The position numbers were made by a program, and so were the translations under genes. DNA of 64,000 nt, taken from positions 4,092,001-4,156,000 of the forward strand of contig OY751488.1 of the NCBI GenBank assembly GCA_963565915.1, written 5' to 3'. Positions 44,646-57,000 of the stretch are shown one piece after another (within the stretch, counting starts at the first letter, position 1; every line of letters starts with the position of its first letter). Origin of the DNA: Entoloma clypeatum (taxonomy: Eukaryota > Basidiomycota > Agaricomycetes > Agaricales > Entolomataceae). The notes beneath the pieces are model-generated. The model had not been told where the DNA came from, searched no databases, and was given only the letters and a program-made list of their open reading frames with translations.

Positions 44646-45790
44646 ACCCTAATATGTTTGCAACTTTGATGAGATTGTGAGTATCTAAAAAGGGGGGCTA
44701 TATGGCCTAGATTGTGTGTGCAAAAGGTTGTAACAATTGGTGGAATGGTTGTGAAGCTGCAGGGGGAGCTTGTGGGCAAGCAGAATCTGGCTTGATGCCA
44801 CTTTTGAAGTCCGATGGGGCCACATTCTCACGAGGCCACACCTATGCCAGCCATGAGAGGAGACAAGTGGGAGAGGAAGAAAATTCCTTCCAGGCAATGC
44901 CATGAGAACTACTAGGTGAGGTGGTAGTAGACTAGTCAAAAGTAGTCATTCATTACCCGCCGCATTTTTGCCACAGTCTTATTTCCCTGAGCCTCCCTGT
45001 TTTTGCCAAAGTAACCTCCACCCATCTTAGTCAACCACTAGCTCTAATCTCAAGAGTTCTCCTCCTCATTTTTTTCCAAAGCCATGACTTCTTGACTCTC
45101 CATGTGTTTCTGTAGTTTCCACAGTCAAAAGCGGTCATTCTGGGACCCTCTGCAGTATAGCCGTGGCTTCTGACCTTTACCGCAGTAGTTTCCACAAGGT
45201 AAAAGCTGTCATTCTTTGACCCTCCGCATTCTTCCCACAGTTGTATTTCCTGGACCCTCCATGTTTTTGGGTAGTTTATTGACCCTCCGCGTTTTTGCCA
45301 ATGTGATGGCTTCTTGACCCTCCGTGTTTTGACCAAAGCAGTTTCCACCTTGAAGGGGTCATTCTTTGACCCTCCATATTTTTGCTCGTAGTTCCAGTGC
45401 GAGGGAAAGGAGAGTCCTTCCAGGCAATGTCATGAGAACCACTAGGTGTATACTGGGTCAGGTGTAGTCGGATAGTTATTTGCCAAAGTGGTTTCCCCTC
45501 CACACATCTCAGTCAACCATCAGTTACCATGGGCAGACATGATCCCCCTTTTGGAGCGCCAGTCTGCCATCTATTATATAATATTGAAGGATGGCAGAGA
45601 GAATGTGGTATGAGGTTTTGATTAATTACCCTACTGACTAGGTTGAAAAGCCCGCGGGTCGGTACTGAGAGTTTACCCAGCGTAAGGGTCCCCACTTGTT
45701 ATCTGGGGGTTACCCCCTACATTCAGTGGAGAGAAGGTTGGTTTCCATCATGGATGGGCCACTGTGAGTGGAAGTTGGGTAGTGGTAGCG
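44646..45790. repeat. Tandem and duplicated repeats, no gene
   Basis: From about 44940 to 45400 the word GACCCTCC(G/A)(C/T)(G/A)TTTTTG recurs every 40-60 bp with interspersed GTTTCCAC. A block beginning CCTTCCAGGCAATGCCATGA is duplicated at about 44888 and 45417, so a unit of about 530 bp has been copied. The open frames on the minus strand (repeated GGSR/RVKK residues) are repeat artefacts. Confidence 0.6.
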
Positions 45791-45793
45791 GGA

Positions 45794-46060
45794 GTTGAGA
45801 GTGGAAGTTGTGGAAGTTGGATTCGGAGGTAGTGCTGGTGGAAGTGGAGGGCAGAAGCCTTATACCATTTCAGAGGTTCACCTTTTGTTGGATTCCATAG
45901 TGGTGGAAGTTGAGAGTGGAAGTTGCAGAAGTTGGGTTCGGAGGTAGTGCTGGCAGAAGTGGAGGGCAGAAGCCACATACGATTTGGGGGTGTAAGTGGA
46001 GGTTCAACCTGGATTCCGTAGCAGTGGAAGTTGACAGCGGAGGCTTTCATTGCACACCCA
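45794..46060. repeat. ~115-bp tandem repeat, about 2.2 copies
   Basis: A unit starting GTTGAGAGTGGAAGTTG and including GTGGAGGGCAGAAGCC is repeated at 45794, 45909 and, in part, 46028. No coding potential is supported. At 46240-46375 the words AAGTGTTTGGTATCATTCTG and AAGTGTTTAGTATCATTCTG form a further direct repeat. Confidence 0.65.
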
Positions 46061-46381
46061 AGATCTCTGTCCATGTGGATGTGGGTGCGCATCTGTTATT
46101 GCCTATTTCAGACATTCTATATCAGGAAGGGGGTGGATATAGTTGATTCTGCATCTACAGAGTGGCAGTTGCATGGTATGGTTAGAGTCAGGGTGTTAGT
46201 TGTTTGGTGCAGGAGGGGTTAATGTCAGGCTGGGAACATAATTGTAAACAGAAACAAACATCTTATGTATTGGCAAGTGTTTGGTATCATTCTGCTTGCA
46301 ATTTTAGTGCAAACCAGAATTTATAAACAAATCCAAACAATATCACAAGTGTTTAGTATCATTCTGCTCACCAAACAAATG

Positions 46382-46503
46382 TGTTGAGAATACATTCTAG
46401 ATGGATGTCTCGACAGTCATCATCAAACATGTGTATATGTAGTTACATATGGAAGTGTTCTATACTCAGAACAATCTAGACTCGCTCTAGATCTCTGACT
46501 CAT
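46382..46503 (+). repeat. Partial copia-type LTR, same family as 2262-2663
   Basis: It begins TGTTGAGAA and shares CGACAGTCA, AAGTGTTCTA, GAACAATCTAGACTCG and CTAGATCTCTGA with the start of the LTR at 2262. It stops where the minisatellite begins, about 120 bp in. Confidence 0.65.
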
Positions 46504-46517
46504 TAGATATGTGTAAG

Positions 46518-47150
46518 AGAGGCCGTTGGGCATGAGGGGAAGTTGTTGAGGACGAGAGATGGCTGTTGGGCGCGAGTAGAGATCATCCGGCGTGAATGGT
46601 GGTCGTGGGGCATGAGGGGCAGCTGTTGGACATGGGGGGTGATTGTTGGGGACAGCGGAAGGACATTGGTGACAAGGGGAGGCCAAGGGGGCCCATTGGG
46701 CATGAAGGAGGGCTATTGGGCGCGCAGGGAGATCATCCGGCGCGAGTGGAGGTCTTGGGGCACGAGGAGCAGCTGTTGGGGCATGATTGGAGGCTGTTGG
46801 AGACGAGGAGCAGCTGTTGGGAATGAGGGGAGGCCAAGGGGGGCCATTGGGCACAAAAGGGGGCCATTCGGCGTGAAGAGAGGTCATCCGGCGCGAGTGA
46901 GGCCATTGGGGATGAGGGGAGGCCGTTGGTGATGACAGACAGCCATTGGGCATGATTGGAGGCTGTTAGGGACGAGGGGCGACCGTTGGGGACGAGAGAC
47001 AGCCGTGGGGCATGAGTGGATGCCGTTGAGCATGCGGGGCAGCCATGGGGCGCGATTGGAGGCTGTTGGAATTGAGGGGCGGCCGTTGGGCACGAAGGGC
47101 AGCCGTTGGTGACAAGAGATGGCCATTGGGCGCAAGTGGAGGTTGTTCAC
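46518..47150 (+). repeat. 20-bp minisatellite, forward block
   Basis: About 31 degenerate units of the GGCCGTTGGGCATGAGGGGA type, the same unit as at 9373 and 20069. Confidence 0.85.
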
Positions 47151-48639
47151 CAGGGTCATGAGAATTGGGTGATCCAAAGTCATGTGACTATGCAAACTGA
47201 CTCACCGTTTACCTCACAATATGTTCCGCCAGTATGATCGCTGTGCAAATTAAAAATGACCTTATAGAATACAAACCAAGGCATATCAAGGATCTATTTT
47301 TAAATATGATCACTGTATTTGCATGGTGCAAATGGAGGAACACACTATGGAGAATATTTCAAACATGATTCCTCTTTGGCTTGCCACATACATCATGAAG
47401 CATTTTTCTAATATACATATGACTCATTTTTGAAAAAAGTTTCACTATTTGTTTCACAATTTGTACTTCCTTCCTATCGTGAATATATTTTTAGTTTGTT
47501 TTGCCATATATTCCATGAACAGATGATGTTCAAACCAGATATTTGAGCCCAGAACACATGACCAAACTTATGATGATCACATAGTGAATTTTTTCTCCCT
47601 TTTATCCCATGGATTAATGGCAAAATAAAACACTTATTTGTTTGAGATTTATTTTGCATATGCTCGTGGAATATAGAAGCCAATGCCCGCAGTGTCATTG
47701 GCTGCCATGGCACCACAATTTCATCAGGACTCTAGGTCTCCCCTTCTCCCTGCTGCCTGCGCATACGACATCTGCATTCACTAACATCTCCTCTCGCGGT
47801 ATGGGACATCATGAATAAAAGCTTTGCAGACCAGCCAAGTGGCAGATTTCTCAGATGGCGACTCTGCACATGATCCTGTCATTTGCGACAGATGCCTGTG
47901 CGATGCCCCTACGTTTTCCGCTAATTGTTCCAGCATATCTGCCTTTAGGTATTATCTCTTCAGCAAGTAGTCCCAACCAAGCTGATAACACAAGCCGCTG
48001 TTGTCTTCAGCCAATTGCTGCAACCATGCTGCAACCGCGTTGATAAGTAACCCGCCCAGTTTACGCTCGGCGCTTGCCATCAATGAGAACTCGGATATCA
48101 CACAATGTGATTTCAATATTTTGAATATGTCCATCAGGAAAAACCTAAAGGGTAAAATCGGTACCAATGAGATTCACATGTACCAAAATTATCCCCAGTG
48201 GACAAAATGGACCAGTTGGTGCTCCCATGAACATGGTATTGTTCCATTATCATCTCATTTGAACATAGATGTAGATACAGCCAAATTTTATAACCAATTT
48301 AAGCATAGTGGCATACTAAGACTGCACAATTTTATATAAGGTTAAAGCTTTAAAGGGGCTGTCGGTAAAGGTGTTTGCACAGAACATGTTGCACGGGTCA
48401 AGGACATTACTGCTTGTCCATTTGTCCAGTGCGCGGGCTCCGAAATGAGGGAGGAGGTGGATTCTCATTTTTCATCTTCGTAAGTACTTGTCAGATGCCA
48501 AGCCTCTGTAGGTGTACTTACTATGTGTAGAATCACTTGTTTAATGTCATCGTCAAAGTCATTTCAAACTCCGCCCGGTAATATGATGCATGTTGGCCTG
48601 TGTTTTTCTCATCTCTCTCTCTCCCTCTGACACCCCTCG
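47151..48639. other. AT-rich spacer between opposed minisatellites; no gene
   Basis: Low-complexity AT-rich DNA with no supportable gene. Its ends are the two oppositely oriented minisatellite blocks, so it occupies the position of the core in the hAT-like element at 19857, but I do not see matching core sequence. Confidence 0.45.
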
Positions 48640-49145
48640 TTTCCCTCCCTTGCATGCCCAACAGCCGTCTCTCATCTCCAATAACTGTCTCTCACCTCCA
48701 ACGGCTCCCTCTCGCACCCAACAGCTGCCTCTCATCCCCTACGTCCTCTCATCCCCAACAGCCATCTCTCACCCCCAACACCCTCCTCCCATGTGCAACG
48801 GTCGTATCTCTTCCCTTGCATGCCCAACGGACGTCTCTTGCCCCCAATGGCCGCTCTCATTGCCAACAGCCATCTTTCGCTCCATCGCCCTCAACGGCTT
48901 GCTCTCGTCCCATACAGCCTTGTGTGCCCAACAGTTTACCCTCACTCCCAATGGCTACCTCTCGCCCCCAACGGCCTCCTCTCGTGTCCTATGGCCGTCA
49001 TCGCCCACGGCTTCCTCTCATCCCCAACAGCCGTTTTTTTCACGGCGAACCGTGGTTCAAACCCGAACCGCCACCAGTCTATCCCTCTCTCCTCCAACGG
49101 CTCCCTCTCCTCTCCAATGGCCATCTCTCCTCTCCAACCTCTGCC
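48640..49145 (-). repeat. 20-bp minisatellite, reversed block
   Basis: The same unit on the minus strand (CCCAACAGCC(G/A)TCTCTCATC-like), partly diverged to a CT-rich form. Long plus-strand open frames (Ser/Pro/Leu-rich) across it are artefacts. Confidence 0.8.
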
Positions 49146-50539
49146 TCTTGCCTCCTATATCGCGGAGATGAACTCTTCCTGACCACTATCTGTGAGAAGA
49201 GCCCACTCGAGTCCCGTACAAAGAAGTCAGGTAAGTGACCTGTGAAGTGTAACATACTTACACTGTTGTTCAGTGTTGCACAATCTCACTCAGCCACGAC
49301 CATTGCCAACAACTCCATGTAGGTCACCCGTTTTACATACACAATACACTTTCAATCAATTTTCTATTCTCTCTGGCACGAGACGAGACTACTATAAGTG
49401 CATATAACAGGCTAATGATGTGTTCAGTGAGACATAATTGAGCAAAGTGGTGCTAATTTGGTTCCATTGGAAAGGTATGGAACAGGTGAAATCCCTGAAA
49501 CTTTCTTTCGGGTCAAATGGATCAACCGAAACCAATGGTGTTCATTTGATATGATTTACATCAATCGTGTTCCATTAGTGTGCCATCTATGTTCCATTTG
49601 GTCCATTTACACATTTGGGCTTTTTCTGATGTCTCAAGCCGTTGGCTCATCGGAGGAGCTGATCTTTGCTTTGGGGAGAGTCTCGGACTCGGACATTTGT
49701 GGACTAGGTTGAGTAAAGTGTCGATAAAAAGGTAGTCGTCAATCGTTGTGTTGTATCGATACATGTACGTGTCCAAATGTGGTTTTTTTATCTTGTTTGT
49801 CCCCGCTCCACAGATAGACTGGCCGCGGTCCAGTTCTTACCACGATGGCTGTCTGGAGGCTGTGAAGGAGGTGTGGATGGAAATCACACCTGATTTTGAT
49901 TGGGATGCTGATGATGAAGATGCGGACATGCGGGGGACAAGGAGTAATTTTCGTAGTCATACAACATGAAATTTGACTTTTTTGCTCTCAGTGAACCCGG
50001 TTCGGACCCGGACCAGACCTGGTGAACCTGAACTGTGGGTTCAGGTCCCGGTCCATGATCTGACTGGACCAAACCCAAGGTCCAGGCCCAGTCAAAACCG
50101 AACCTGGCAGGGAACCAAAATAATCGGCATCATCTGGTCTGATCTGATCCCACCAGGATCACACCCGATTTCCCTGACTGACACCTTCCCCATCAGGAAA
50201 GCATCAGAAAATCAGCCAGTTTTGGCTGGATTACAAATCAAATTAATCAAATTTTAGAAGTATGCAGCCTTCTGAGGGAATGCGAAATTTGTCGAAGTCC
50301 ATTCAAACTCCGATCAAATTTATTGAACATCACACCACCACCACCATGACACCAAAACGCTGCCGCCACCACTGCTCCCAGCCTCACCCTTTGACAGTCA
50401 AGGGCGGGGAAGATGTAATTACTGCGGTGGAAGCTTGGACACACGCACATGGGGCGTTTGAAGGTGCATGGCACCTTCGTTGGTACCAGGGAACGGCACA
50501 ATGTGTGCCTTCGTCATTCACTGATGACTTTTCATTTGA
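49146..50539. other. No supported gene; GACC-rich segment at 49985-50140
   Basis: No gene is recognised. At 49985-50140 a cluster of GGTTCGGACCCGGACC and GGTCCAGGCCC words resembles the subterminal regions of the hAT-like elements but lacks clear TAGTG ends. A 94-codon frame at 49973-50257 is not convincing. Confidence 0.4.
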
Positions 50540-51068
50540 GGGACTCTTATGTCCCTCTAGGGTGCATTTTTCATTGTCGGTCGACTACTGCGAGTCGACC
50601 CCGTCCGTTTACGCATTGACGAGGGAGAGCTTCGGCTCGACCTCACGTCAGTTGCTTCGACATCCCCCACGCTGTCCAATTGCCGGCGTTGGTCATCGAT
50701 TGACGGCTTCTGGTCGAGGGGCATATGTTGTCCCTCCATTTTGTCGTCGGTCGACTACCTCGAGGCGACCTCGTTCTACCAGGCGTCGATGATGGAGAGC
50801 TTCAGCTCGAGCCTCACATTGACTTCCTCGTCTGCCAATGCTGTCCAAGTGCCGGTGTTTTGACGCAGTGATGCGTGGCTAGCGTCTACGACCAGCACTG
50901 CGTACTGGTAGAGTTCGGGACGCGCAACATGCGCGTCTGCTCATCCGAGAATGTACGTGATACCTTCGCCCTGTAGTGAGGACGACACCATGGGTGTCGT
51001 CCCTTGTTATTGACAATATTAAGTTTGAGGGACAAGTGTGTCCCTCTAGGTTCTCCTTTTCCTATTGG
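50540..51068. repeat. Hairpin-headed tandem repeat (about 170 bp)
   Basis: The hairpin GAGGGAC...GTCCCTC occurs at about 50540, 50717 and 51031. Between the first two, a unit of about 170 bp is duplicated (TCGGTCGACTAC at 50577 and 50747; GGAGAGCTTC(G/A)GCTCGA; GCTGTCCAA(T/G)TGCCGG). GTCGACT...AGTCGAC (about 50580-50599) and GAGCTTCGGCTC add further hairpins. No coding frame is supported. Confidence 0.6.
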
Positions 51069-51559
51069 TGTTACATTCCGATCAATTCCGACGATTTCCG
51101 ACCAATCCCAACACCTCCGACATTTTTGACTAATACTTATTATGCATACTTACTGTTATGAATCTCGTTACTACGTACATTACTTACATCTGACCATTTC
51201 ACTTATGTTAAGAATCTCCGACAGCCACTTGTTATCCGACTCCGACGAAGCCACACATCCTCCGACATAGTATTTTTACTTATGTAGAATCATGTATTAG
51301 CTTCAGTTTGAATATCAACTTAGATTCGACATCTTACCTCCCATCCTCTTTCTGACTCTTAACTTGAGTCCGACCTCCGACCTCCGACCTCCGATCCTCC
51401 GATCCTCCGATCCTTCGAAATAAGGACACCAACATATTAGCGAGGGCGCAACACACAAGTTGAAGCCAAGTCCTTGCCCCTACATTGCACGCGCTCCGAC
51501 CTTCCGACCTTCCGATGTGTCCGATGTAGCTCCGATGTTTTGTCGATCAGTTCTTAACA
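51069..51559 (+). repeat. Gypsy-5 5' LTR (TCCGAC-rich family)
   Basis: It starts TGTTACATTCC and ends TTCTTAACA, like the solo LTR at 14567-15279, and shares TTTGAATATCAACTT and GCAACACACAAGTTGAAGCC with it. Tandem CTCCGACCTCCGACC runs occur at 51370-51415. The 5 bp to its left are ATTGG. Confidence 0.75.
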
Positions 51560-51605
51560 GTATATTCAAACTGCCACTCGCTTATCCGTATTTCAAATTC
51601 CAGTT

Positions 51606-52804
51606 ATGGCAGCCCGCACCACTCAGAACTCCCACGCAGCAGCAGCCGCAGCGGAAGCTTCAAACCTGCAGGACACCAGGGCGACATTTCTACATATGTT
51701 CCAAGATATTCCCGCAGAAGAATCTGCACCCAAACCTGACCCCATATCTCCGACACCTCGTCTCTGAACACCTCAGACACAAGGACCTCCGATTCCTGAA
51801 GAATTCCGTCCTTTCCGACCTCTCCTTTTGATGATAACAATCCTTTCCGTCGGGAGCAAACTCCAAACCTCGCCGAAGCAATTATGCTTATGACGCAGGA
51901 GCTCCGACGTAGAGAGACTCCGAAAACTCCGAAAAAGAAGTCGAAGGAACCTGACACTTTTGACGGTTCCGACTCTCGGAAACTCACCAGTTTCCTCGCA
52001 CAATGCACACTATATTTCCGAAACAACCCCGCCTTTGACGACGATGATAACAAAGTCAGTTTTGCTCTGTCATACCTCCAAGGAACCGCGCTCAAATGGT
52101 TTGAGCCCACCCTCTTGGGAGAGTCCGACGACGACTCTGTCTGGTTGGACGACTGGTCCGCCTTTGCGCACATCCTCCAATCCAAATTCGGACCTATCAA
52201 TCCGACCGGAGAAGCAGAGGATAGCCTGGATCACCTTTGGATGCGCGACAATCAGAAGATCCTACATTACAACGTGGACTTCAAATGTCTTTCTGCTCGC
52301 ACGCAGTGGGATGATGGCGTGCTCCGATATCGGTACTATACCGGTTTAGCGGAACACATCAAGGACGTTTTGGGGACTTTTCCCAAACCAAAGACTCTCG
52401 CCAAGTTGAAAGTAATGGCCCATAACATTGATGCTGGCTACTGGGAACGTCAACACGAGAAATCGCGCTCCTCCGACAAATCTGACAAATTCGACAAAAA
52501 ACAGACCCCCGCTTCATCATCCTCCAACAACAACTCCTCATCATCTAAACCCAACTCGCAACAACAACAAAAATTGTCATCCACCTCTCTGAAATCCGCC
52601 CTCTCCGACAAACTTGGCAAAGATGGGAAATTAACTCCCCAAGAACACCAATGACGATTTGACAATAATTTATGCATGTTTTGTGGCAACGTTGGTCATC
52701 GGGCTTCCGACTGCTCAAAGAAATCATCTTCTAACACCAAAGCAAAGGCCCGCGCGGCCCAAGCTGAGGACAAATTGGAGAAGACAACCGAGTCAAAAAA
52801 ATAG
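51606..52804 (+). pseudogene. Gypsy-5 gag
   Basis: ATG 51606 (MAARTTQNSHAAAAAAE) opens 46 bp after the LTR. The first frame meets a TGA near 51766; a frameshift near 51830 leads into the main frame (NPFRREQTPNLAEAIMLMTQ). That carries the gag fold (FDGSDSRKLTSFLAQCTLYF; LQGTALKWFEPTLL), a Ser/Asn/Gln-rich tail, a TGA at 52652 (QEHQ-stop-RFDNNLC) and a CCHC knuckle (CMFCGNVGHRASDC, about 52676). It ends at TAG 52802-52804. An RNA-packaging particle protein in intact elements. Confidence 0.85.
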
Positions 52805-52863
52805 TAAGCAGTCTTCAGATTCCAGCACGTACTGGGGATTGTGTTGACTCCTTTTGTGCACCT

Positions 52864-53630
52864 TTGGAAACCCTCCGACTCAATGTGTCCGCTCTCTCAA
52901 ATCCAAACTCTCTATGTATTGATTTGATATCTCCGACCTTTTCCAAGTCTCTTCTGATAAAGACTCTTATTGATTCTGGTTCTACACATTGCTTCGCAGA
53001 TACCAGATTTATTTCTTCTTTAAACTTATCTCCGACTCCGATTCCTTCACCTATGGTTTTGAAACTTTTTGACGGTTCTTCAAATACTTATATCACGTAA
53101 TCTATCGATCTTCCTCTCTGATTTCCTTCTGGTGAACTTCTGACCGTCGCATTTTACATGACAACCCTCAATTCGTCTTGTAATTTGGTTCTAGGACACA
53201 ACTGGCTCACCCGCTACAATCCGTTGATTGACTGGGTATTGGGCAGTATCTTATTCCGTTCTACGTTACCCGACACTCCGAGTCCGACTCCGACGTCGAC
53301 TGCTGAGGCAGCTCCGCCACCTCTGCAGTGTCCACCCTCTCCGATGGGCACCTCTGATCCGCTCACTCCAAACACCTCCGACCCGCCACAGATTACCATG
53401 GTCAATGCAGCCGCATATCTCCATGCTTGTAAAGCTCCTGGGGCATATGCTTTCCGGGTTCACCTCTCCGACATCTCCGCCAATTCCGCGTCTGTCTCCG
53501 ACGATGCTCCCGACCTCTCTGGCATACCCGAGGAATACCACAATTTTGCTGATGTATTCAGTAAGAAAAAAGCCAACACCCTTGCACCCCACTGACCGTA
53601 TGACCTCAAGATCAATTTGGAGGAAGGTAC
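52864..53630 (+). pseudogene. Gypsy-5 protease region and start of pol
   Basis: Protease signature LIDSGSTHCFAD (about 52967), then LGHNWLTRYNPLIDW (about 53190), a Pro/Thr-rich linker and IPEEYHNFADVFSKKKA just upstream of RT. Interruptions are a TAA at about 53098 and a TGA at about 53593 (APH-stop-PYDLKI). The sequence is cut at 53630 by the Copia-1 LTR. RT to integrase should lie beyond Copia-1, outside the window. Confidence 0.82.
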
Positions 53631-53941
53631 TGTTGAAGTTCCACCTGGGCGCTAGCCGCAAGTGTACTGAAGCAACCGGCTACAGTGGAAGTACTCTACG
53701 ATACCGTTCTGACCACTTACATAGATTGGAGAGGGTGAGGCTGGTGAGAGCGGTTGAGGCTGGTAAGAGCGATGGAGGCGGTTAAGAGTCAAGAGACAAC
53801 TTGTTGGTATTGACAGTTTCCTGGTCTTATATACCGTACTACTGTTTGTACCAACCAAACAAGTATGTAAGAAAGATATGTAATGGTCACGTGATGTGAT
53901 CTAATCTAAATCTAATCTACGTGATGGGAAAAGTTTCAACA
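53631..53941 (-). repeat. Copia-1 3' LTR
   Basis: A 311-bp LTR (on the minus strand TGTTGAAACTTTTCCC...GAACTTCAACA). The polypurine tract ATGGGGGGG lies just inside (53942-53950). It differs from the Copia-2 LTRs at many positions but keeps the same length class and the CCAGCCTCAACC repeat. The 5 bp outside (GGTAC) should recur at the far end of Copia-1. Confidence 0.88.
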
Positions 53942-54007
53942 CCCCCCCATATTTAGTACATACTTCTAAATACATCTTATTTTTCCCATATAGGTACTTT
54001 TCTTCGT

Positions 54008-57000
54008 CTAGTTTTTTAGTAATCCGAAGTACGGGATAAACTTGTTAAAGAGGATTTTCCCCAGATTCTTAGTTAAAAGATCTGCAGGGTTATTCACTCC
54101 TTCAATGAATTCGACCGTGATGATGCCTTCGGATACTTTTTCTCTGACAAAGTGGAATCGCACGTCGATGTGCTTGGATCGCTTCTCAGTTACAGGGTTG
54201 GATGCGATAAAGACGGAGCCGTTGTTATCTCCATAGATCGGTACTGATCCGATCTGCATTCCAAGTTCGGCAAGCATGCTTCTCAGCCATGTTGCTGCGC
54301 GACTGCAATCTGATAGCGCCATATACTCTGCTTCTGTAGAAGAGAGGGCAATGGTTTTTTGCGCCGATGATACCCATGTTATTGCTCCAGATGCCAGTGA
54401 TATGAAGAAGCCGGTGGTAGACCTCCTTGTGTTTTCATCTGATGCCCAGTCGGAGTCTGTGAATGCATAGATCCCTTTCCCTGAGTCCCCATCATACATG
54501 ATCACATAATCTTTTGTTGCCTTCAAATATCTGCAAATATCCCTAGCCACTTCTAAATGATGTTTGGTGGGATTCGCGGAAAATTGGGACATTTTGATTA
54601 CGGCAAAGCAGATGTCAGGCCTTGTTCCGATCATTAGATATAGGAGTGATCCGATGACGGATTGGTACTTGGATTGGAGTTCTGCATTAGGTTCATCTTC
54701 GGACGCCATGGGTTTGTAGCCCGTAGGGAGTGGGGTATGGGTCGCATTGGATTCACTCATCCCCATGCGTGTGAGTATTTTCTCAAGGTAAGGTACTTGA
54801 TCAATGAAGATCCTTTTCCCATGTTGCTTTATCTGGATCGAAAGAAACTCTTTTGGTTCCCCACCAGGCACAAGGTGCCCTAGGTCCCTACATTCCCATG
54901 TGGTCATGAAGGCCTTCTTTTTCTCTAGCATATATTCCCAGTTTGTGCCAAGAAAAGCAGAGTCGTCAACATAGATGACGGCAATTACAATTTCCCCGTT
55001 GGTACTTTTGTGAATGAACACTCCCGCATTGGAGTGAAGCCGGACAAAGCCGAGCTTTTTCATGGAGGAATCAAGTTCTCTCCACCAGGCTAGTGCGGCC
55101 TGCTTAAGTCCATATAGGGCTTTGTATAGTCGGTACACGAGGTGTTCTTTCCCTTTTACTACGTAGCCCTCAGGCTGTCGCATGTAGATGACCTCACGGA
55201 GCGTTCCATAGAGAAAGGCTGATGAGACGTCCAAAAGTGTCATGAACCACCCTTCAAGGGCTGTCAATGCCAGTATTAATCGGACGGTTTCATATCTCAC
55301 GACTGGTGAGAAGATCTGATCAAAGTCGATCCCTTCTACCTGTGAGAAGCCTTTTGCGACGAGGCGTGCTTTCAGACGCCCATCGGACTTTTCATTGTAA
55401 ACCCATTTGTTCCTTAGAGCTTTCCTCCCTTCAGGCAGGGGTACTAGCTCCGTGATCACTCCGCGGCGTTTGAGCATATCTAGCTCTTTTCGTTCAGCCG
55501 CATACCAGTCTTCTTTATTTGGAAGAGGGTATATGTCTTTGTGGGACATTTCAACGATGCCAACTTGGACTGATATTGCCTCCATCAGGAGGTCATTCAT
55601 CCATGCTGTTTGACCACCCAATCTCCGTCTTCGATCTAATTTTTCAAGATCAGATGCTGGAGTGTCTTCCCCATAGATGCTTCCTGGCATCTTCCAAACT
55701 CGTCGTTCCCTGATCGGACGATCTGGTACTTGCTCGGGTTCCGGAGTGGGTACTCGTGGTTCGTCATCAGGCTCACTGGCAGGCAGTTCGTTGTCTGATT
55801 CAGGTTGATCCTGTTCAATGGGAACTGGGTCATGAGGTATTTCATTGTGACTTTCGTCGTCGTTGCTGCCAGAGATGAGATCCTCAAACTCATCAGCCGG
55901 CTCTGGGTTTTCCATTTCTGGATGGTTTTCTGGCAAAGGGTCGATGTGGCATCTAGGGTACTTGCTTTCATCAAAGATAGCTTTCCCACCCATGAAAATC
56001 GTGTTGGTCTCAGGATCCATGAAGCGGTATCCTTTGACCCCTGGTTTTGATCCGAGATAAATCATCAATCGAGATCTTGACTCCAGGGAGTTTCTGCGTT
56101 TTTCTTTTGGGATATATACGTATGCTTGGCATCCGAAGACTCTGACGCTGGACATGTCGGGGATCTCATTGGTCACCCTGGAATAAGGGGTTTTCCATTC
56201 AAGACGCCGCATGGGGGTTCTGTTGTATAGAAATGCTGCATGTTCCAAACAGAATTCCCACCACATCGGCGGTAGACATGCGTCGAAACGCAATGCCTGA
56301 GATTTTTCCCACAGAGTTCGATTTATCCGTTCTGCTCTACCATTCTGCTGATGCTGATATGGGAGTGTGACGTCGATCAGAATTCCATGATCGGCAAGTA
56401 CATCCTTGTATTCATCGAATTCTCCACCTCCATCAACCCGCCATTTTTTAGGGGTGGCGGTGAATTGATCCTGGATCATCGCAAGGAATTGTTTCAGCCC
56501 TGTCATGGCGCCTGACTTTTTCCTAAGCAAGACGACCCAGACATGGGAAGAAAAATCATCCAAAAAGGTAAGGAAATATTTGTACTTGTGGTACGATGCC
56601 GTGGATATCTGCTTCAAGTCCGAATGGATCAAATCAAAGGGTTTGACAGCCCTTGTCATCGAGTTAGGGTAAGACTGATTCGGCATTTTCCCTTTTAGAC
56701 ACCCTGTGCAGTTTTCCTGTGATTTCTCACGTACTAACGTTTTGGGTACTCCTTTGGTACTGGTGGGAATCTTATTGAGCGCCTGGTCATTTGGGTGGCC
56801 AAGGCGTTTATGCCAGGTTTCAACAGTGATTTCGCTAGAGATCGCGTGGATTTGGTCATAGCGTATTTCAGTGTCTAGCCAGTAAATGGTTTGTCCGATG
56901 AAATGAGGCGAAAACTGTATTTTGTTCAGCCCTTTAGAGATATTAATTTCTCCACGCATTCCATCAACTTTGTAACCATGGTTAAGGAAGACGCCTAGGG

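Noticed and set aside
48590..49238. Ser/Pro/Leu-rich frames of 130-210 codons at 48.6-49.2 kb
   Set aside because: They are the reversed minisatellite read in three frames, each equally long.
49985..50140. A further complete hAT-like element at about 50 kb
   Set aside because: The GACC-rich words are there but no TAGTG ends or 8-bp duplication could be found.
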